The position numbers and the translations under genes are program-made. This document shows positions 43,792 to 55,221 of a stretch of DNA of 64,000 nt, piece by piece (the first letter of the stretch is position 1; the number at the start of each line of letters is the position of its first letter). Source of the DNA: Paulinella micropora (lineage: Eukaryota > Cercozoa > Imbricatea > Euglyphida > Paulinellidae); contig WBZZ01001208.1 in the NCBI GenBank assembly GCA_019918135.1, forward strand, positions 12,501 to 76,500, written 5' to 3'. The notes beneath the pieces are model-generated. The model was given only the letters and a program-made list of their open reading frames with translations. It did no database searches and was not told the DNA's origin.

Positions 43792-46161
43792 TTAAGTTCT
43801 TTTGTCTCTCCCTTTCCTCTTCTTCTCCTTCATCCTCTTCATGTAGGTAATGATTGCCTCTCGTAACGCCTCATCATCACACATATTGGCATACCAACCT
43901 TCGTTCACAGCGGCAATCTGAAGCATATTGAAAAGGCCCGGTTCCTTGCCTTCCGTCCTGCTCAGAAAATTTGCCCTTGCTGTTGGGTTCTGCCTATCAT
44001 GATTGAAAGAGCAGTCTCTGTTCTCCATCTGTGCCTTACACTGCAAGCCCGCGAACCACCTCCAACATGCGGTCTTCAGGTCTGGCTCTCTCTGTCTCTT
44101 CCAACCGGCAACTCTGTTTGTGTACGTGGCTTGTGCGCCAACAGGTACACCGCCTGCCTGTGCCGTATGTGCCTCCGTGAGCGAGTCCATGTTTGAGCAT
44201 GCACTCATCACTTCTTGCAACAGTGCTGACGGAGCAACGCTTTGAACCGTATGTTCGAACACGTGTATCTCGAGGAAGTTCTTGGACTTCACTGAGCTAA
44301 ACGTCGAGCATTGTTGTATGAGCTGAGTAAGCTTGCTCGGGTTAACTGTGTGTAACGCCGAGAAGAAATAGAGGATGATCGACTTGCGGCCATAGAATAG
44401 CCCACAGGAGGAAACTACCTCCGTAAGGGTCGCCGCCAAGCCAACAGCACTCCTCAAACTCATCGCCACTGTCTCAAAGATTTCAAATCCTATGAGAGTA
44501 CCAGTGCAGAGATGCTGGTTTCCATGAGATTGAAAATATGAAATGAGTGTGGCCACCGCCAGTTCACACTGAGCGTCTAGGCCTGTTGTATTGTTTCTCT
44601 TAATCTCCTCCTTCTTTCTCAAAAACTTGTACTGTGTCAGATCGAATCCCTCCGAGACTAGAGATTGGTCAAAAACAGTAACAAGGGCCTCGTATTCCTG
44701 CGTTTCGTCGCAAGGAAAAGCCTTCATGCAGGCATTGATCTCTTTGAGCTTGCTCAAAAGCGAAGCATCAGAGTCTTTGTCTGAGCTCGTCTTGGCATAT
44801 AGCATGAGACTTGCCACTCCTCCTTTCTTCCTCTTGAAGGCATTTATGATGTTCTGTCTGTCCTTCTTCTCCGTGTTTGTGACCACCACCGTAGTTGAGC
44901 CCGAGGGTGCAGGGGCTGGTGGGGCAGGAGCTGGTGGGGTCAAATATGTCGGAGGGTGTGTCTTTGCACCACTCACTTTTGCTTTCATTCTTTCCAGTCT
45001 CATCGTCTTCTCGAACTCCGCCTTCTCTTTCGCCTTATTCTTCTCAGATATCACCAGCTTTTGAGCATGAGTGATAAAGGCCACCAATTCAGAAGCAGAT
45101 CTGAGAAAATTATATTTCTCCACATATTAGTCAACACCTGCTTTGTTGGCGACCGGTGGTGCGTTACTAAGTGATTTAAGGACAGAGTGATCCTTGGTAG
45201 GAATCCATCTCTTCCATGCCTCCTTATGCAGTAACGCACCCATCAACAGTCTGATCTTGGTCAGAACTCTGTCGGTCTTCTCTAACTCATCAATCACAGG
45301 ATGAGTTTCTCCTGCTGCCTTAATGCTTTTTTCCATCTCTGCCTTCCCCTCCTCCAAGACCTTTATTTCCATTGTAAAAAAATGAAATATGCCACTCGAG
45401 TTTTTCGAACCCAGATTGGTCTTCATTTTTGTTACATCGACTGCCTCCTGACCAGTCGCGAGGAATCTGGCCGTTGCTCTTGGGTTTGTGTACTGGAGGT
45501 AACCCTCACATCGTGGGCCGTATGTACGTTCCCAAATCAGGGTTTGAGTGTACACCCCAAAGATAGTATCGAGTAATTCAAGGTGGGTGTGTGTGTCCCC
45601 AAACTTGATATGCTGTATCTTCTTTCTCTTTTCTGGATCAGAGACCAGTTTGCCGAGGAGCTGTGCTGTGTTTGATAATAGGATATAGACATCCTTTTTA
45701 GCACGACTTTTCTCTCTTCTTTGATCCTGAGGGATCCACACATAGGTGTCCTTCTCTACCCCCATCTTGTTATCAAACTCTTCTTTAGTGAGGTCATAGT
45801 GGTCTTGCACCCACTGTTGTTCCTCCACTGTGATCTCCTCTCCATCACTATGAATCAAGTCGATCATTTTTCGTCCTCCTCCTCCCGTGTAGGCAGGTGG
45901 TAAGGGATTACCATATGCTCCTCCTCCTCCCGTCTCTTCTTGTTCAAATCCTCCTTCATCTTCGTCTCCTCCATATCTTCCTTCATCATCCCAGCCCTCT
46001 TCTACTCCTCCTCCTACTCCTTCATCTCCTCCTCCTCCTTCATTCAATCCTCCTCCTCCTCCTTCATTCAATCCTCTTCCTCCTCCTCCTCCTGCTTCTT
46101 CTTCTTCTCTTCTTTGATCTGCCTCCGAGAATTCACTCACTTCGGCGGTCTCTGTCGACAT
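43792..46161 (-). pseudogene. Gypsy-A gag-like region with CCCH finger
   Basis: Begins MSTETAEVSEFSEADQ with long Glu/Gly-rich repeats (coded by the CTC-rich stretch near 46000-46110). Helical segments common to both copies follow, including CTGTLIGFEIFETVAMSL and GRKSIILYFFSALHT. Near its end is a finger CWRWFAGLQC...DCSFNH (C-x8-C-x8-C-x3-H), not the usual retroviral CCHC knuckle. It would act in particle assembly and RNA binding. Confidence 0.6.
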
Positions 46162-46169
46162 GATGTCGT

Positions 46170-47126
46170 AGTAGTGATCAACAGGAGGACAGTGTCAGCT
46201 CCTATGTTTGGTTTTTGTTCGTTTGTGTTCTGTTCCTCCTTCAGTCGATTGACTAGTGAAGAGAGAAACTAATAGAGATGGTAGGATAAGATTCCCTGTC
46301 CTGTATGAAACACTGTTTGTATGTTGTTTTTGTTTGAGAAAAATAGTCTTTGAGACTTTCTCCGATTTCTTGTTCTCCTTACTCAGATTACTTCCTCCTC
46401 CTTCTTTTCTATATTGTATCTAGTATGGGGCACTTGGACCTACACACAGATAGTAATAGAGAAGCTAGAAAAGCTCTCCTTGAGAAGTCGACAGTCGGTC
46501 GGATAGGTTCTCAGACCTACCTTTAGAAAACGATCAGAGATTTGCAAAAATACTCTGACGTATGTGTGAGATAATGCAGATAAATGCACAAACTAGAAGG
46601 GTAAAGTGTTGTGCTCCTGTCCCTATGCTTGTTTGTGTTTTGCGTGTGTTCCTTCACTCTTCTGTCCACCTCCTTCTTCTTGGTCTCTGTGTGAGAACAG
46701 CAAGAACGACAGAGAGTTTGTATCTGATGTCTCCTTGTGAGCACACAGATACTGATTGGGCTAGAGGGTACGAGACACCTGCTTGAGACCAATCAAATTA
46801 TTTGTTTTGTGAAGGTCAGTGAAAATTCACTCTGTTGCCTGTGTGGCAAAGCAGAAAGAAATCACCCTAGTGATGTGGACCCCAGATGTAATGCCCCCAA
46901 CGATAGCTCGGAAAAAAGTCTGTAATACAACCAAACACAGTCCTCAAAAGATGAGAATGATGTCTCGTTATATTAGCTCAGTGAAGCCAAAAAAGGAAAA
47001 CGGCAACAGACCAGGAATAAAATGGCATCAGGTCCAAATCCGGACAAATAATACTGAAAAACAAGCTGGTGCACCTGTCACCAGGAAAAGGTACTTTTTA
47101 CCGGCTATCCGGGGGTGATGCCTACA
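46170..47126 (-). repeat. Gypsy-A leader / 5' LTR-like region
   Basis: Non-coding; homologous to 54223-55215 of Gypsy-B in the same relation to the gag start. The outer end is TGTAGGCATCACCC in both. No second copy is seen at the other end of either element, so whether it is a true LTR cannot be shown here. Confidence 0.6.
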
Positions 47127-48262
47127 GAGGGTATCGACCCCAAATATTTAATTTTTCTTGCAGACAACAATGGGCCGCTGACGCTGGAGGAGCTGAAGAC
47201 CTACATTACCCCGTCCCAGAACGAGCTCAAGCAGAGCCGCGAAGGACTGGACGACGATGACCCCGCTACCCCACTGGAGGAGCAGAAGGCAGCGATTGAC
47301 GCTTTGCCAGCCGGCTTCACGTTCGAGGGGCTGGAAAATTGCTTACCTGAGAAGGTACAGCTTCAATGTCAAGTACGTCTTCGTTCACTACTTGCTGACG
47401 CTTTGCAGGGGCACGCAGCGTTGCTGACGGTGCGTCGCGCAGGAACCACCCAAGAGAAATGTGGTTAAGACTGAATGAAAAATATGCTCATGTCGGCCCC
47501 ATTTCTAGTCATAAGTTGCTACAAGAACTCTTCACGGACAAGATAGGCCCAACAACGAATGTTGAGGACTGGATAGAGAGGCAAGCACACAGATATGAGA
47601 AACTTGCACAGAGAAACTTGCCTTTCCCCGATCAATTCAAATGCGTTGCAACGCTACAATTGCTAAGGGAATCGAAACATCCTGTGCTAGGCGACGCTGG
47701 GGGAGCTCTGTATTGGATCAAACCGGATGCAGAGAAGCCCGACTATGAAGGTCTGTGTGCACGAATGGAAGAGTTGATGCAAGCGTCGGAAATCAGCAAG
47801 CCGAAGAAGAACGAGAAGTCACACACTACCACTGTGCTATTGGCAGGTGAGCGCGAGAGGGCTCGCAAGAATACGTCCAAGAGGTACTGTTTCAATTGCC
47901 GGAAGGACCACCTCATCAAAGATTGTCGTGTGCGTTGTCTCAGGCCTGAGTGTGCAAACAAGCCAGCCCACACCGGTGGCGAGTGCAAAGTAAGGGGTCC
48001 TACTTACAATGGAAACAAGTTGAACAAGACTGGACGCAACCGTGATCAACAGCGTCGCAATGGGGCTACTGTTCGCCCATCCGGAGGTTCTATTCGTAAC
48101 AGTGGTTACGCAAAAAAGCTAGTGGCCAACGTGGCCAAAGAGACCAAGACTGCAACAATCGATGAAATCAAAGACGCCTGGGTGGGCATGTCAATCGACC
48201 CGGAGGCCGACCTGTCGGACTTTCCATCACGGTACCCATCAAGTCCAAGCAGTATAACGTAG
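47127..48262 (+). pseudogene. Copia-B gag-like region
   Basis: IDPKYLIFLADNNGPLTLEE parallels Copia-A. Then come a UBN2-like helical region (WIERQAHRYEKLAQRN) and the knuckle CFNCRKDHLIKDC followed by a second Cys/His cluster CLRPECANKPAHTGGEC. Lys/Arg-rich tail. Part of a broken element. Confidence 0.65.
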
Positions 48263-48331
48263 AAGTGAACGCAGTCTACCCCAACTGCGACATATATAAC
48301 TACTACCCGGTGCAACGACTTGCGGGTACGT

Positions 48332-50082
48332 AGCACCCCGTTGCAGCAGTGGCAGCACAGCAAGCCGCGCCAAAGAAGGCAAAAACCGCGCCTGAAGTAA
48401 AACCGTTGAAGTGGTGTGCCCACATGGCTATCAATGGGGCTTGTGCATTCTACGACTGCCCCCTGGAGATGATGGTCGATGATGTCGAGGATGTAGGCGG
48501 CAAGGGAGCCGTGGGCCAAGTGAGTGCGATCGACCACAGTCCGGCGAAAAAGGTAGACGAACCTTTTCCGTTCGACAAAGTCATGGACGGCGCGATCCAG
48601 CGCGAGACCACTCACGAAACGACTGAAGAGTGGAAGGTAACATCACACTTGCTCAGTCAGCGGACCGACCTGTCCGCATCACAAGTAAGCTCATTGATGT
48701 TAATCTTGCACTGCATGTCAGCCACCGGAAGGCGGGACAAAGACAACGAATGCGAGGGAGCATACAACTATGCAGATTTGGAAGAGAACCTTCGATGGCC
48801 GCCTTGAGGCATAGATTCGCATGCCAACTTCGTAGGTCTCACCGTCGATGACGACGAGGAAGCGGAGAAGCACTCCGACAGCGAAGAGGACCTACGCCTC
48901 ACACTTCCCGTAGGCTCCCCAACCACACTTGTTAATGCGATGAATCCGCCGACAACTACTACAGCGGCGACGTCGCCAACGGCACCTGTAGAAGTAGGCA
49001 GCGGTGAGATAGGGAGTCAGGAAAGTGAGGAGAAAGAAACGAAAACAGAATCAGTCGACAATGCAATAGTTGCGATCGGCACGATCACACCACACATGGA
49101 TTTCATGTCCATGAGTGCGTCGAGACCAGGGGAGATCCCATGGGAGAGCTTGACACGTGAACAGAAGATGGACGAGAACGATTATCGTTCAAAGCTGAAC
49201 GTGTGGGTGTTCTTAAGGAAACTGTACAGGAAGACGACGGACCCATATGGCTTCCCGGTGCCACCACTTCATTGGCCTCCGTCATGGAGATTGGGAGCAC
49301 CGACTCATTACATCATTCCACGCAAGGAAGCATGGTACCCGAGCGAGGACATCAAAAGAGGGATACCCTGATTGGCTTGGCTACCGCATTTTACTACACC
49401 GCGTTCATCAGTGTCAATTGAACATAAGATGACTCCTGTAGGGTGCCCGGTGGGGGAAACAAGCGAAAGGCCAGCAACGCGCCTAAACGTTTTGTTCCCA
49501 TTAAATTTGCTTGATCGTTAGAATGTTTTGGCAACTAGGCCGATATCGCACCCAATAATTGTCGACGGTCCCTGGTTTTGGGCCCTCGATGTTCATTTTT
49601 GCTTTAGGCATGCCACCATCATGGAAATGGAGTATTGGAGTCTACGACTGGGCTTCAACTTGTTACCAGCGGACTGGCAGAACGTGGTGGGGCTATGCAG
49701 ATACTGCCCAAGTTTCCACCCACCAGGTATTTATCCTGCTGACCAGCCGCATTCAATGCATGAACCCCCCGACACGTGCAAAAAGTGTTATAAAGCGCAA
49801 ACATTGATGAGACCGATGAAGAGGTGTTTGGGGTGTAATTGGGCGTCATATTGCAATAAAGAGTGCCAGAGAGCAGATTGGAAAGCTCACAAACACTTTT
49901 GCAAATTTGCTTCATCTGACGTCAATAGTCAGTTCACTAGTCACACGCAACAAAAATTCTTGCCACCATGTGGCATAGGCTCTGTCAACTATGGGTTTGC
50001 GTTGCTCGCATTTCAACGACTGACGCGATATGAAATTGTGCTAGGTGGCCCGGCGGGAACGAGATATCAGTTACCCGCCTGA
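48332..50082 (+). pseudogene. Copia-B linker and MYND-type zinc finger
   Basis: The first half has no known domain (LKWCAHMAINGACAFYDC; IPWESLTREQKMDENDY). 49528-50082 has WALDVHFCFRHATIMEMEYW and the MYND finger CKKC...CLGCNWASYCNKECQ...HKHFC, then LPPCGIGSVNYGFALLAF, shared with Copia-A (LPSCGIGSVNYRFALFAY). The stretch up to 49699 is duplicated at 62633-64000. Confidence 0.65.
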
Positions 50083-50106
50083 TATGACTCAAGGGATCTG
50101 CGGAAT

Positions 50107-52184
50107 GTGTACAGACGACTATACGGCTTCACAGACTACGGTACTGTATCCCCACCAACCATATTAGCTTCTTACACGAGAATTTCAGGAGACGAACCTG
50201 ATTTTCAGCCGTCGCGGGTACATTCGACATTCACCGCGACGATGGTCGACCCTAATATGATTATAGGTCGAAACGACGATCGAAACGCAGGGGAACGACA
50301 AGCAGTGGCTTACACAGTGGGGACGGAGGCGACGGTGCCTACGATCATGGACTCCGGCTGCAATAGGACGTTGGTACACACCACAATACCTATGAGTAGG
50401 GTACGCACGGGTAAGACTGTGTATTTGGCCGGAATTACTCAAAACACGATGAAAGTCGATGTCATTGCAGATGCAGTATTGCCGGTGATAGATGGAGAGT
50501 GTACTGAGAAAAGCTTACACTTGGACGACGCGTTAGTAAGCAATAGAACACCGTACTCGTTGCTCTCGCCCGGCGTGCTAGATTACACCTACGGATACAC
50601 CACAATCTTTCAGAATAGACAAGTAGTGGTGCTGCGAGAACCCATTCAGATAGACCCACAACATGTAGTGTGTAGAGGACGGATGATGCCTAAAAAACTC
50701 CATCGTTTGGACACACACATGGACTCACCACTGGCATTTGATAGGAAGTGCAATCCCGTTGTGAGGGACGAGCACGCAGTGGCTAATTTTTCTGTAAGGC
50801 CTGCTCAATCAATGCGGAAGATTGGGGCAATGGAATTACATCGTATGCTGGGACACGCCGGCGCACGCGTCATGGGCGAATGGGCAAAGAACAACAACAG
50901 GACAATGGTAGGTAAGAATTGGATAGAGAAGAATGTGTCTACATGTGGGGGTTGTAGTCAGAGCAAAATTACTAGGCTGCCTGTTTTCAAGGCAAACCCA
51001 CACGTAGCCGAGGGATTTTGTATAGGGGAATGCATACATATGGACTTTCGTGGCCCGTGGCCAGTTCGTTCTTTGGAAGGCAACAGGTACAAACTCATTC
51101 TGAAATGTGGCAAATGTCAATTTGGGTTTAAACATTTTACTCCTTCACGAGAGGAGGAGTTGTATTTACCGTTTGTTCAGAAGGCAGTGGCGTTCTTCAT
51201 GGTGCAAACCAATGCAACGGTAAAACAGATTCGATGTGACGGTGAGTATAACACCAACCGCCTGAAAGATTTTTGCCAGAGTCAAGGTATAATCCTCAAA
51301 ACCACATCGAGAGACGCGCCTATATCTAACCCAGTGGCAGAGAGAGATCACAGGACGAGTGAGGTTCGTGCAACAGCAATGAGGGTTGACGCACATTTAC
51401 CTTTCTCATTTTGGCAGGAGATGGAAATGGCGGAGTGGGCGATTCGACTCGTCTCACCGATACCTATCTGCAATTACAAGGTAAGACACCTTATGAATTA
51501 GCATTGAAACGACCGCCACCACGAGACTTTCTTCGCCCCATTGGATGCCTAGCATGGGTAAGATTGTGGGAGGCGAAGAAAGGGCAATCGTTGGATGTGC
51601 TAGGTGTGTTGGTAGGATATAATTTATTCAGACGTCTGTATCGTGTGTATCTACCCCACAAACAGAAAGTGGAAGAGCACCGTAATGTGAGATTCAACCA
51701 CTCGGTACGTGGCTACACGGCGTCAGTGAACCCACAACTGTGGGATGAAGATGCAGAGAAAGGGAACCAGTTGGAACAGACAGACACTGTCTCACCCCTT
51801 CAAAAAACTGAACAAATTTCCCGGGAAGACCGTAATATTTGGCCACAAGTGAGTGCTGAAAAAGCTGAGGAAGCTGAGGGAGAGTCGACTATTGTAGTAG
51901 TTGACGATGATTCGTTACCAGCACAACGGGTTGCAGGACGGCAACCACCTCCACCAGCTCTAGAGAGAGCAGAGATTGAGGTCACACCATTAGTGCGGGC
52001 ACACGGTGTTTCGAGGCCAGAATCACTACGGTCAGCTAGACGTATTCGCTTTGAAGAGAAAGCCGAAGTCAAGGGTAGGCCAGCCAAAAACAAAGCACCT
52101 CGTGATATTGAGGGGAACATTGAGCACCTCGTGATATTGAGGGGAACATTGATGAAAGCAATATCGTGCGAGGAAAAAGAGTGA
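50107..52184 (+). pseudogene. Copia-B protease and integrase region
   Basis: Protease TIMDSGCNRTLVHT; pre-integrase MELHRMLGHAGARVM...CGGCSQSKI; integrase core HMDFRGPWPVRSLEGN, IRCDGEYNTN and NPVAERDHRTSEVRATAM; then the RPIGCLAWVRL segment and an acidic linker toward RT. Part of a broken element. Confidence 0.75.
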
Positions 52185-53106
52185 GAAGAAAAACACCGAT
52201 GACAGCGTCGACACACTCGTACAAGCTAGCGATAGCTGAGGATCATCCGACGAGACAGTTTGCATCTCAACAAGGAATGGATGATGGATTGAGATATGAA
52301 GACGTGTGCTTATTTACGCGAGTTTTGAGAAAACCGGGAAAGCAATTAATACGTCTAATTCCGCAGGTAGTTGAGGCACGAAAAAAAGAAGTACAGGGGC
52401 TTTACGATGCCAAATGTTTGCAGTGGGCGACTGGCGAGACGCTGAGAAAGACAAAGTAAAGCCCACACGAACAGGATTTGTAGATGCCATAAAGGTCGAT
52501 GAGGCGACTGGGGAAAATAACTACAAATCGAGGCTAGTAATTTACGGGAATCAAATGATCCCGTTCCAACATTTCAGTCCGTATGAAACTTCGTCTCCCG
52601 TGGCACAATACATCTTTCTACTCACTCTTTGTTCATGGTTAGTCGCACTCAACGCATTAATTAAGCATGTTGACTTCAGCCAAGCCTACTCACATGCTAA
52701 TATGCAGGAAATTTGCTGCGCAATCCCGCCGGACGACTGCAAGATGGCCGACAAACCAAACATGATTTGGAAGGTGATGAAAGCGCTCTACGGATCGCCA
52801 CAGTTTGGGCGTCGTTGGTACAATCATATGTCTAGCTTTTTGCGCAGCCTGGGCTATTTGCAGTCAACTGTAGACGCATGTGTGTTCTATTTGAAAGGAG
52901 GAGTTGACGAATCCTTTCCTCCGGCGATGGTGTATGACGTGAGGTCACTACCTTGGATAGTTTTGATGCGAACAGACGACATGCTTGTTTTCTGCATGAA
53001 GGTTGAGCAGCATGATGAGCTGATCAGGAGGCTCAGGGCAGCAAGGTTTCGATTCATCGATAAAGGCGACGTCGGTATTTTGTGGCATGCAGTTCAAACG
53101 GTATGA
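52166..53106 (+). pseudogene. Copia-B reverse transcriptase region
   Basis: DFSQAYSHANMQEICCAIPP, ALYGSPQFGRRWYNHM and LMRTDDMLVF are Copia RT motifs. Recognisable coding ends soon afterwards. Part of a broken element. Confidence 0.75.
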
Positions 53107-54222
53107 GAACGGATTGCTTATACATTAACAGGCGTACATCGATGGACTGCTTCAGGATCGAGGGTACGAGAATGCAAAGCCATCTGCAACGCCGTGTACG
53201 GAACAAGAGCCGCAACCGGCTATATATATATACATATATATATATATAGTTTTTAGTGACTTTTGATACACCTTACGGGAAGCGCTCGCAAATTTTTCAT
53301 TTGCTTAAGAACGATAAGACACTTAAGACGGTAGTTATAATATTGACAAATAAACTAAGGGGGAGCGTTGGCCATTATTATTTTCAATTTAATTCACCGT
53401 TACTTGGATAGTTGATTTGTCAATAGGCCGGACAGTCAATAATACCAATGATAACTGAAAATGCGACAAACCAGCACCTAAGTTAGTCAGTTTGTGACGT
53501 GGAAGGTTAAAGAGTCAGTTCTTTTCTTTATACGAGTTATTAAAGTGCGTTTCCATACTGCGTGATAGTCTTGCTAGGTAGCCCGGATAGATCCTGAAAG
53601 GGATCGGTAAAGGTAGACGATGGGTAGCTTCCCAAAGATATGTATCTTCTGCTTGCCACTCAGGCTCTACGAGTGGCAAGTATTTTATTGAACCAGTGTT
53701 TGCGTAAAAATATATAAATCTTAACCGACAAAATCTATCCAGCCTGACTCAGTCTACTGCCTTTTATCTAGGCGATTTCATTTCTTCCTTTCGTTCTTTG
53801 TCGAGTCTTCTTAGACATCTCTCACGTCGCAAATTCCTTTTCTTGCTTTATCATTAAATATCTTTTACACACCTTGGCGTGGTACAGAAGCCATGGCGAC
53901 TCCAACCCGAAGATCGTTGTGCCCTGAAGTTCCGTGAGGCCGATAACACGGCACACAACACACCATGAAACGAAAATTATTGATATTAAACTGTGGTCGG
54001 AACAAGACACACGGCGGATACAGGGGCGAACGGCTCTGCGATTCGACGAGTCGATTCGACGAAGACACACAAGGGCAGATACTGCGCAACTAGACCGTCT
54101 GCTCGAAGAGACGGGGACGGTTTTAGTTTCGATAGTTCAAGTGGAGTTGCTATTCAAAGATAACCTACTGTTGATTGTTGACTCTCTTGTGACTTTCTGG
54201 ACTCTGGCACTACAAGCGCTTC
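53107..54222 (+). other. Copia-B 3' non-coding part and flank
   Basis: Contains a TA microsatellite (53219-53249), the purine tract near 53358 followed by a probable LTR start, and a hairpin CTTGCCACTC / GAGTGGCAAG (53652-53680) of the kind found in LTR R regions. A 97-codon plus-strand ORF at 53934-54227 (LDRLLEETGTVLVSIVQVEL) is unassigned and ends inside Gypsy-B. Confidence 0.5.
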
Positions 54223-55221
54223 TGTAGGCATCACCCCCCGGATAGCCGGTAAAAAGTACCCTTTTCTGGTGTCAGGTGCACCTAGTTTTTTCCCATTATT
54301 TTCAATATCGTTTGGCCGGATTTGACCTAATGCCATTTTAACCTTGGTCTGTTGCCGTTTTCTTTTCGGCTTCACTGAGCTAATATAACGAGACATCATT
54401 CCTTTTGGGGATTTGTGTCTGGTTGTATTACCGACTTTTTATTGAGCTATCTTCGGGGATTGTAACATTGGAGTCACCAGCACAAGGCTGATTTCTTTTC
54501 TGGCTTGTTTTTGGCACAGCAGAAAGAAAAATTGGACAGACCTATCTCTTCTGAGTAGGTGTTCCAAAAAACAAATACTCCAGCACATCCCCACACAGCT
54601 GTTTTTGCAAAACTAGACGTCTAGGCGTTTGTGAGTAGGTGTCTCAGTACTACCCTCTCCACAGCCTGTATCTGTGTCCTCACAAGGAGGCCAGACACCA
54701 GACCTCGTAGCTGTTCTTTTGTTCTCTCTTGAGACAGAGACAGAGTAGGTCAACAGACGTACAAACAAACACTCACAGTTACAAACAAACTTGAAGGACA
54801 CGAGCGTAGTACTCTACCTTTCAAGTCTGTGCACTTTGTTGCCTCTCAAACCACACACATCAGAGTATTTTTGCAAATCTCTGACTGTCTTTCGACAATA
54901 GGTCTGAACAAGTGTCAGACGACAAGTCAACTTCTCAAGGAGTGCTTCTCTAGCCTCTTTGACATTATCTGTACAGAGGTCCTCGTACCTCATAACAGAT
55001 ACAACAACAAAAAGAAAAGAGGAGTGGAGAAGGAGATCAAATTTTCAGAGAAAGTCGTACAGATAACTTCTTTCTCACAAAAAAAACACATAAGACATAG
55101 AGGTGAGACGCTCTCTCTCTATACTGTCTTTTCGTTTTTTCTCTCTATTCGTTCCTCATAGACGAACAGAGCAATTACGGGGTAGAAACAACTCTGTCTC
55201 ATCCGTATTCCTTCAGCGTCC
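54223..55221 (+). repeat. Gypsy-B leader / 5' LTR-like region
   Basis: Homologous to 46170-47126 (inverted). Shared landmarks are CGGATAGCCGGTAAAAAGTACC at the outer end and a later TATCTGTGT-CTCACAAGGAG stretch. Non-coding. Confidence 0.6.

Larger units (their letters stand above)
37650..47126 (-). mobile_element. Gypsy-A LTR retrotransposon copy
   Basis: About 9.5 kb on the minus strand. Order: leader or 5' LTR-like region (46170-47126, beginning TGTAGGCATC), acidic and CCCH-finger gag-like regions, protease-like region, RT, RNase H, integrase, and a post-integrase extension. RT before integrase makes it Ty3/Gypsy. No 3' LTR was recognised at the left end, so it is incomplete. About two or three breaks in coding. 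Diverged from Gypsy-B, so the family is not a recent burst. Confidence 0.85.
47127..54222 (+). mobile_element. Copia-B retrotransposon, lying between the two Gypsy copies
   Basis: About 7 kb. Same part order as Copia-A: gag-like with knuckle, conserved linker, MYND finger, protease, integrase, RT, then a 3' non-coding part with purine tract AAGGGGGAG near 53358. The left edge coincides exactly with the Gypsy-A end, inside gag-like sequence, so no 5' LTR is present. The right limit is taken as the start of Gypsy-B. Broken, about eight breaks; RNase H was not recognised. Confidence 0.8.
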